DNA of 64,000 nucleotides from Grifola frondosa (lineage: Eukaryota; Basidiomycota; Agaricomycetes; Polyporales; Grifolaceae). Every line of letters begins with the position of its first letter. The stretch's first letter is position 1. The DNA lies in NCBI GenBank assembly GCA_001683735.1, contig LUGG01000004.1:310001-374000 (forward strand), read 5' to 3'. The translations under genes and the position numbers were made by a program. The notes below the pieces were generated by a model, which saw only the letters and a list, made by a program, of their open reading frames with translations, searched no databases and was not told where the DNA came from. Shown here piece by piece: positions 56,781 through 64,000 of this stretch.

Positions 56781-57985
56781 ATGGGGTACACTCTCTGCAT
56801 TTTAGGTCATTTTCAAGCACTTGCCCATATACGCACTCATCCTTACTCCTTTCCAGGATGCGGCACCATGGGCGTTGCCATCCTCTCTGGTGTCTTAGCT
56901 AGTCTTGATGGCAAGGCTGCTTTTGCAGCCCCCCAGGCGAAGTGGGAGTCACATACCCCAGGGACAACTACCCCACACACGCTTGAGGACGAGTCTCTGC
57001 CGTCGCGCTTCATCGCCTGCGTGAGTCGAGAAGAGAGCTCTAAAAAACTCAGCACGGCCTTCGTCACGGCCGGTACTCTCGGGCGGAGTGTCGAGATCGT
57101 TGCCGAGCGTAATGTGGAGGCTGCTCGCGAGGCCAATGTCGTAATACTCTGGTGAGCCTCTTGTGTCAAGACACTGCATTTTGATGCGACCATTACGTGC
57201 AGCTGCAAGCCACAGTTGGCACATATCATACTCAATGAGCCTGGGATGAAGGAGGCGCTGGACGGCAAGCTATTGATCAGTATCCTCGCCGGCGTGACCA
57301 TCTCCCAGCTGACAGGATGGGTCCTCCCGACAACCACGGTCGTGCGAGCGATGCCCAATACTCCCTGTAAAGTCTGCAGTCATCCTTCCTCACGCGAAGA
57401 CATTCTTATCCCCGAACGCCAATTGCTAGATCCGTGAGGGCATGACTGTAGTCAGTTCGCTGTCTCCGTCTTCATCTATGGAGCTGGAGCGGTCCATAAT
57501 CCTCAACATCTTCTCTTCCATTGGACGATGCCGCTTCCTGGAAGAGAAACATTTCGATGCGTGTACGGCGCTGTCAGGGTCCGGTCCTGCATTCGCATGC
57601 ATTTTCCTGGAGGCGATGGCTGACGGCGGCGTGATGATGGGCCTGCCGAGGGCTGAAGCTCTTGAATTGGCAGCACAAAGTACGTGCTCTCCTTACTTAT
57701 CAGGGTCGGTCCTGAACTGATCGCGCGGCGGTAGCTTTACAAGGTGCTGCTCGCATGATACTTCAGGCTGGCACGCACCCGGCTCAACTGAAGGATGCCG
57801 TCAGCAGTATGTTTATTTGACGTGGCCTGCTAGTTAACGATCTGCTCATTTACTTTTCAGCTCCGGGTGGCTGCACAATTGCCGGCCTCCTTGCCATGGA
57901 AGATGGTCGCGTGCGGTCCACCATTGCTCGCGCAATCCAAGTAGCGACAGAAAGGGCAAGCGAACTTGGACAGCCCAAGAAATAG
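56781..57985 (+). CDS. PRO3: Pyrroline-5-carboxylate reductase
   Basis: The first exon is short (MGYTLCIL) and splices in the middle of the dinucleotide-binding motif: ILG-CGTMGVAILSG. Later exons carry CKPQLAHIIL, LISILAGVTISQL, VVRAMPNTP, the catalytic-domain GSGPAFACIFLEAMADGG and the C-terminal signature DAVS-TPGGCTIAGLLAMEDG. The stop is TAG 57983-57985 after LGQPKK. The enzyme reduces 1-pyrroline-5-carboxylate to proline with NAD(P)H in the cytosol. A large insert KWESHTPGTTTPHTLED between the second strand and helix is longer than in bacterial forms. It diverges from ALG13. Confidence 0.95.
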
Positions 57986-58744
57986 GAATATATTGTTCCG
58001 TGTTACTTGAAGATGTGGGTCCTCACACTAAGGGATGCGTTGAAGATATACTATATATTGGGATTTCGCGATACAAAATGTAAAATTCTACGGCAGCGAA
58101 TATCACCGCCTTACTTATTCGACTATCCTCACGATGAGAAAGTCGCCAAGAAAACGGGTGATACACCTCAAGAGATGTACATATCCATTTTGCTCCCATA
58201 AAATGAGGATGAACGTGTATGACAAGAGAACGTCACCCAGAGTGTTGGAGAGCAGCACAGAATTAGAAGATAAGTTCACGCAAGCATATAGCAAAAGTTA
58301 TAATTAATTGATATCTGGGAATCTGTGAGCGTGATGATATCCAAAGGAGCAGTGAGAGACTCACAACTAGATACACGCGACATACAACGTGAAAACGTAG
58401 AAAAAATGTATCCCGCGTGTGAACCACTCCCTCCATGTAGATAGCACGCAGCTATTCACACGAATGCGAGTTCAGGGGAAGGAGAGGCAAAGAATTAAAA
58501 CGGGACAATAAAAATCTCGCTCAGAAGAATGAACGCCGCTCCGTGGGAAACATCGGTGGGACGCTAAAGTGAAAGAGCTTTTGGAGGTACAACAACACAA
58601 CACGAATCACACGTAAGAGAGATGAATGCGATAGATAATGGATTGTCCAGTAGTATACAGATGATGAACCTATGGACCACGGTCAGTACTAGCATCGCGA
58701 CAACAGTAAAAAGACACTCACCACAGCAAGATAGCACATCCCTA
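57986..58744. other. Convergent intergenic region
   Basis: The P5C reductase and RPT3 stops face each other across 760 bp. The interval is AT-rich, holds short frames without content, and probably carries both 3' untranslated regions. No RNA gene was recognised. Confidence 0.45.
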
Positions 58745-60379
<1,635 letters not shown>

Positions 60380-60528
60380 AGCTGCAGTGAGTGCGATGTG
60401 AGTGAGCGAGAGCTGACGCGGCTTGGACGACGCGTTCTTTAAGGTTACACGTGACTAATCATCCACTCTCGATGGGCGCTTACAGTTAGCACTTTGACAT
60501 TAATCTAGTAGAATCATATCTTCGTCTC
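60380..60528. promoter_or_regulatory. Divergent promoter between RPT3 and CBP20
   Basis: The 149 bp between start codons must serve both genes. A proteasome-associated control element of the RPN4 type was looked for but not convincingly found. Confidence 0.4.
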
Positions 60529-61427
60529 ATGGCGCACGTTGTAACACCCTTGGACCAGCCATCAAACTATAAGGACTCTCAAGCTCGCTTGGACCGCCAA
60601 AAACAAAACGAGGCCCTCGCGAAATCGACAACACTCTATGTGCGCTTGCTCTCCATCTCGTGCGAGTCGTACTCATGAATAGCATAGGTTGGTAACTTGA
60701 GTTTCTACACAACCGAGGAGCAAATCTATGAGATTTTCTCAAAATGTACCAGCCCAGAGGACGGTGGCGGGATTAAGCGCGTCATTATGGGCCTTGACCG
60801 GAATACGAGGTAGGCAATGACTGCGCTGCGGTCATACTGCTCACACTTACACTGACTACTCCATGCGATGCAGAACACCTTGTGGATTTTGCTTCGTAGA
60901 GTATTATAGCCATGCTGAGGCACTGGCCAGTTTGAGATATATCAGCGGGACTAAATCGATGAGCGCATTATTCGATGCGACTTGGATCTAGGATACCGGG
61001 AAGGCAGGCAGTTCGGGAGAGGTAAGAGTGGCGGGCAGGTGCGTTTTTTATAGGTCCGATTGTATTTGGACTCGCGCACTTAGCAGGCTCCAGGTGAGAG
61101 ACGAGCACAGACAAGATTATGACCCAGGACGGGGCGGATGGGGCGCTCAAGCACAGCGCCTTGAGATTGAACGGAGACGCGAGGTGGAAGAGCGGTACGC
61201 TGATGCTCAAGAAGGGCCTGGTGCCGTTGCCGGAGGAGGCGGTGATTGGAAAGAGGCGGAAGGTGCTGCAGAAAGCACTCTCAAGCGAGGTCGTTCGCCA
61301 GAGGATGAGGGTGACAGCGGGAGAGGGGTAAGCTCAACTTCTCATGTTCGTTATCTCATTTTCTAATTCCTGCACGTCACTATAGGGTGCCCGCGCTCGT
61401 GTCGACAATGACGCCGAACGCATGTAG
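60529..61427 (+). CDS. CBC2: Nuclear cap-binding protein subunit 2 (CBP20)
   Basis: The start at 60529 gives [18 protein letters not shown]; an intron sits inside the first RRM strand ([19 protein letters not shown]). The RRM continues with [33 protein letters not shown], and [20 protein letters not shown], followed by a basic [17 protein letters not shown] tail. The tyrosines near the N-terminus and the Phe/Tyr of the RNP motifs are those that stack on the m7G cap. A Gly/Glu-rich tail ends VDNDAERM at the TAG 61425-61427. With CBP80 it binds the cap of nascent transcripts. The frame breaks by one base at about 60956, after GTK, where a missing T would give F-DERII. Confidence 0.92.
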
Positions 61428-61621
61428 TTACATGATTGAGACACTTCTGTAAGAATATTTATATGTTATCAAGCTACGTACGAGCATTCTTAATTTACAT
61501 CCTTACCTTCGCATGAATGTGAGAGTGAAAGGTTCGCGCTTCATCACTTGTTCACGAACTATTAGAAGACGAGCACATTGATGCAATAGAAATATATATG
61601 TAGTCCCTCTATATGTACTGA

Positions 61622-62534
61622 TCACCATACGACATGAGCATGTATGGGGTACATTTTACCATACTGTTCAGGCTGGTAAAAGGTCATATGCAATTTTCGG
61701 ACAAGACGATGAGCCTCGGACATGGATGACATGCGAATGAACACCTTGGATGTGAACCCCTTCAGTGGCCTGTATGAACGAAGGCACAGGCGTGTGAATG
61801 AAATATCCATGAATGATGGGGAAGCAGCTGCATGCCTGCCAGGATAAGGTAAAACGAAACGATCAGAACTTACATTTCGAGTTTGACCATCTCCTCCTGC
61901 CCGCCTTCGAAGCCTGCAAGCTTGAAGCTCTTCAGCATATCCCTCACGTTCTCCTGAGTTATCCTGCTCGGAAGTCCCCACATCACAACGTTTCTTCCCC
62001 CGTTCGTCACGCCTGCATCGGGGCCATTCCCTGTGATGAGTCCCCGCTCGGCAGCCTCTGCACGACCTTCCGCGCCTCGGTTACGAGGAGGTAAATTCGG
62101 GGGGTCACGGGACGTCGAGCTTGTCATTTTGCCACCAAGCATCGAGCTCTGCAGGGCTTTCAATGTGGAGGGCAGGTGCATGGGATCATTGACAGTGATA
62201 TAGGCCCTACCGCTCGGGCGGAAGCGATTGTACTGGAGAGATACTATTCGATGTTCATGTGAACCGTGCAGAGCTCAGTTAGAGAAATCTAGACGTACCT
62301 TGCGAGACATTCTCTGCTTTTGATTTGGAACACAAGCGCAGGAGGTCAGAAGGTAAAGCCGTCCGGGGAATGTCACGGATAAGTATGTGGGTTCGCTGGT
62401 TGGGTTTCGCGGTGGATCCTATACATTCAGAAGTCAACGATAGAACGGAAGATAAGACATGGAATATGCTCACTAGCTCGAGGGAAGGAGCGCGCCGCCC
62501 TCCTGAAGGAGTTCGTTGTGCCCGTGCTTGCCAT
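61622..62534 (-). CDS. Predicted mitochondrial RNA-binding protein with two RRM-like domains
   Basis: The start at 62534 gives MASTGTTNSFRRAARSFPRA, a good mitochondrial presequence (Arg-rich, no acid), spliced (about 62418-62475) to RSTAKPNQRTHILIRDIPR. The first domain reads HILIRDIPRTALPSDLLRLC and, after an intron, VSLQYNRFRPSGRAYITV, like RNP2 and a weak RNP1. The second has NVVMWGLPSRITQENVRDML and, after a further intron, SKVFIRMSSMSEAHRLVRKL. It ends MYPIHAHVVW at the TGA 61622-61624. No exact family is known to me; RNA binding in mitochondria is inferred from the presequence and fold. Confidence 0.65.
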
Positions 62535-63446
62535 ACCAGTTGGCTGAATTTGCGGGACTCGCGTTTCCCGCCCCACTGGCCCGATCGCATCGACTTCCGT
62601 GGGAATTCCATCCGATCCGCCGGAATATGCCGGATGCCGGAAAATGTCTTGGCGAATGGTGCGTGGCGCACGCGGCTACCAGTCCTCTCATGCAGCGACG
62701 CACGCTTGTTAGGATCACCGCGCACGTTCGGCATATTGCTCGCAACAGCGAGCAGAGGGTGAGAGCTCCTGTTTCTTCCCTCTGTCAGCATGCTGAAGCA
62801 AACCCCCATCTTGTTACTCAGCGTAATTGTTTCAGGCGACATCTGACTTCTTGCTTTCCGTTGGCATCCGACTTGGCGTCTGGCCCAATCCTTCTTCGTA
62901 TTCGAAGAAGTTGCCCGGAATGATTTGAGGGATCCGGATCGCTTCCGGTTTCAATGATCACGATGGCCCGACCGAGGTTCAGACGGCACAAACGTCCGAT
63001 GGACAGGAATGTGGGGTCAAATAACGTACGTTTCCTGGCCAGCCGAGTATGCATAGGGTTGTCGTCGGAAAACGACTCTTGAACCAGAACCACGTTCTAG
63101 TTCAAGAATCATTTTCCGAGGGGCTGCCATGACGTCGCTCTCAACTTTTTGTGAAGCGCCTGGACGCCCATAGCTGGCGAAATTACGACGACTCGGGTCC
63201 AAGGCCGTCCTAGATTTCGTAGCGATCATGTTCTTCACGTTCTTCCCTGTTCTCTCGCTCAATCTTTATGACTAACTCGGGTCGACACGGTACATCCACA
63301 CATCCTTCACCCGGCTGCCCTTCCGACTATAAATTACTTGCCTTATGAACTCTCCACTCGGCATCCTTTGCTTCACGATCCTCACGAACTATTAAGGGTT
63401 TCATCCCGCACAGCAATTGCATCTGTTTCGTTAATCCCTTGCTATC
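62535..63446. other. Upstream region of the opsin-related gene
   Basis: About 910 bp hold the promoters of the mitochondrial RRM gene and the opsin-related gene. A possible TATA box, CTATAAAT, is at 63328-63335, about 115 bp before the ATG at 63447. Frames at 63017-63262 and 62818-63093 on the minus strand are open but not convincing. Confidence 0.45.
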
Positions 63447-64000
63447 ATGGGAAACGACGCGTTGAGCCTCAACCCCCAGAGCGGTGACTTCCATCTCTCC
63501 GTCCATGGCTCCGACTGGTTATGGGCTGCGTTTTGCGTTTTTGCCCTATCATTGCTTGTCGTGGTCTTCCTCGACTTGAGGGTAAGTTTTGAGTTTGGCG
63601 TTTGTCGACGCGGACTCACACCTCTCCCGTGTTTAGAGACCGCGCGGCACCCGTTTGTTCCATCAAATCGCTATCATCGTGTTAACAGTCGCAACACTCG
63701 CATATTTCTCTATGGCCTCCGGCCTTGGTGGTGCACCTGTCACGGTGGAATTCCGTGACAATGGCCTCACCCGACCTACGCGTGAAATCTGGGTATGTTA
63801 TGTCTTTTACCCCTGTCGTCTCCTGCTCATCCGCCGTGGTGTAGTTCGCGCGTTTCATCCAGTGGTTCTTCACCTTCCCTCTTCTGCTCCTTGAGCTTCT
63901 CCTCTCCACCGGTCTCTCGCTTTCCGACATTTTCACCACCATCTTCATGGCTATGGTCGTCGTGATTGCTGGCCTGGTCGGTGCATTCGTCGTTAGCACG
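63447..64000 (+). CDS. Opsin-related protein (HSP30/ORP-like), 5' half
   Basis: The start at 63447 gives MGNDALSLNPQSGDFHLSVH and a GSDWLWAAFCVFALSLLVVV helix. An intron with donor GTAAGT leads to RPRGTRLFHQIAIIVLTVAT (helix B), then SMASGLGGAPVTVEFRDNG and a second intron. Helix C reads FARFIQWFFTFPLLLLELLL. Against bacteriorhodopsin, the arginine at the R82 position is kept, but the D85 proton acceptor is Gln and D96 is Glu. That pattern is typical of fungal HSP30-like opsin-related proteins rather than light-driven pumps. The window ends in helix D, so the retinal lysine cannot be seen. Membrane location is likely; function in stress is known for HSP30 relatives. Confidence 0.85.

Overview
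This window is nuclear DNA of a filamentous basidiomycete, most likely an agaricomycete. The evidence is a dense set of intron-rich eukaryotic genes with mostly 45-65 nt GT-AG introns, closest in my recognition to mushroom-forming fungi. It includes an alpha-1,3-glucan synthase, a STE11-type MAPKKK with SAM and RA-like domains, an opsin-related membrane protein, a ferric reductase with a long disordered insert and an oil-body-associated-protein homologue. I see no operons, CRISPR arrays, prophage, transposase or tRNA gene.

Layout. 1-6.6 kb: the 3'-truncated bulk of a very large minus-strand protein with two C1-like zinc clusters (tentatively UNC80-like). 6.7-15.1 kb: a DUF4211 protein, TAF13, a small RRM protein related to the RRM of cyclophilin E, a divergent protein-kinase-like gene, an NSRP1-like splicing factor and exosome subunit MTR3. 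15.5-25.6 kb: an LAT-type (methionine-permease-like) transporter, the ATX1 copper chaperone, a ferric reductase and tRNA methyltransferase TRM1. 25.8-31.7 kb: STE11 and a gene-poor stretch with one small candidate gene. 31.7-39.9 kb: the alpha-1,3-glucan synthase. 40.3-48.4 kb: a sphingoid-base kinase, an unfamiliar protein with a duplicated motif, a SAM methyltransferase with a possible mitochondrial presequence, and HSP90 with a heat-shock element upstream. 48.7-54.5 kb: the hamartin homologue TSC1, an OBAP/DUF1264 protein and NAC-alpha. 54.7-64 kb: TRM9-like tRNA methyltransferase, ALG13, pyrroline-5-carboxylate reductase, proteasome ATPase RPT3, cap-binding protein CBP20, a predicted mitochondrial RRM protein and the 5' half of an opsin-related gene cut by the window edge.

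Most genes are housekeeping: transcription, splicing, RNA decay, tRNA modification, proteostasis, glycosylation and wall synthesis. Several pairs share divergent promoters of only about 75-150 bp. ATX1 and the ferric reductase lie in tandem and may both serve metal uptake.

Conserved genes here (HSP90, AGS1, TAF13, TRM9, CBP20 and probably STE11) repeatedly switch reading frame by one base, often in or beside short homopolymers and where no plausible intron fits. The simplest reading is residual indel error in the assembly rather than gene decay. Exon boundaries were deduced by eye from reading frame, GT-AG signals and family conservation; coordinates give the outer coding limits including introns.
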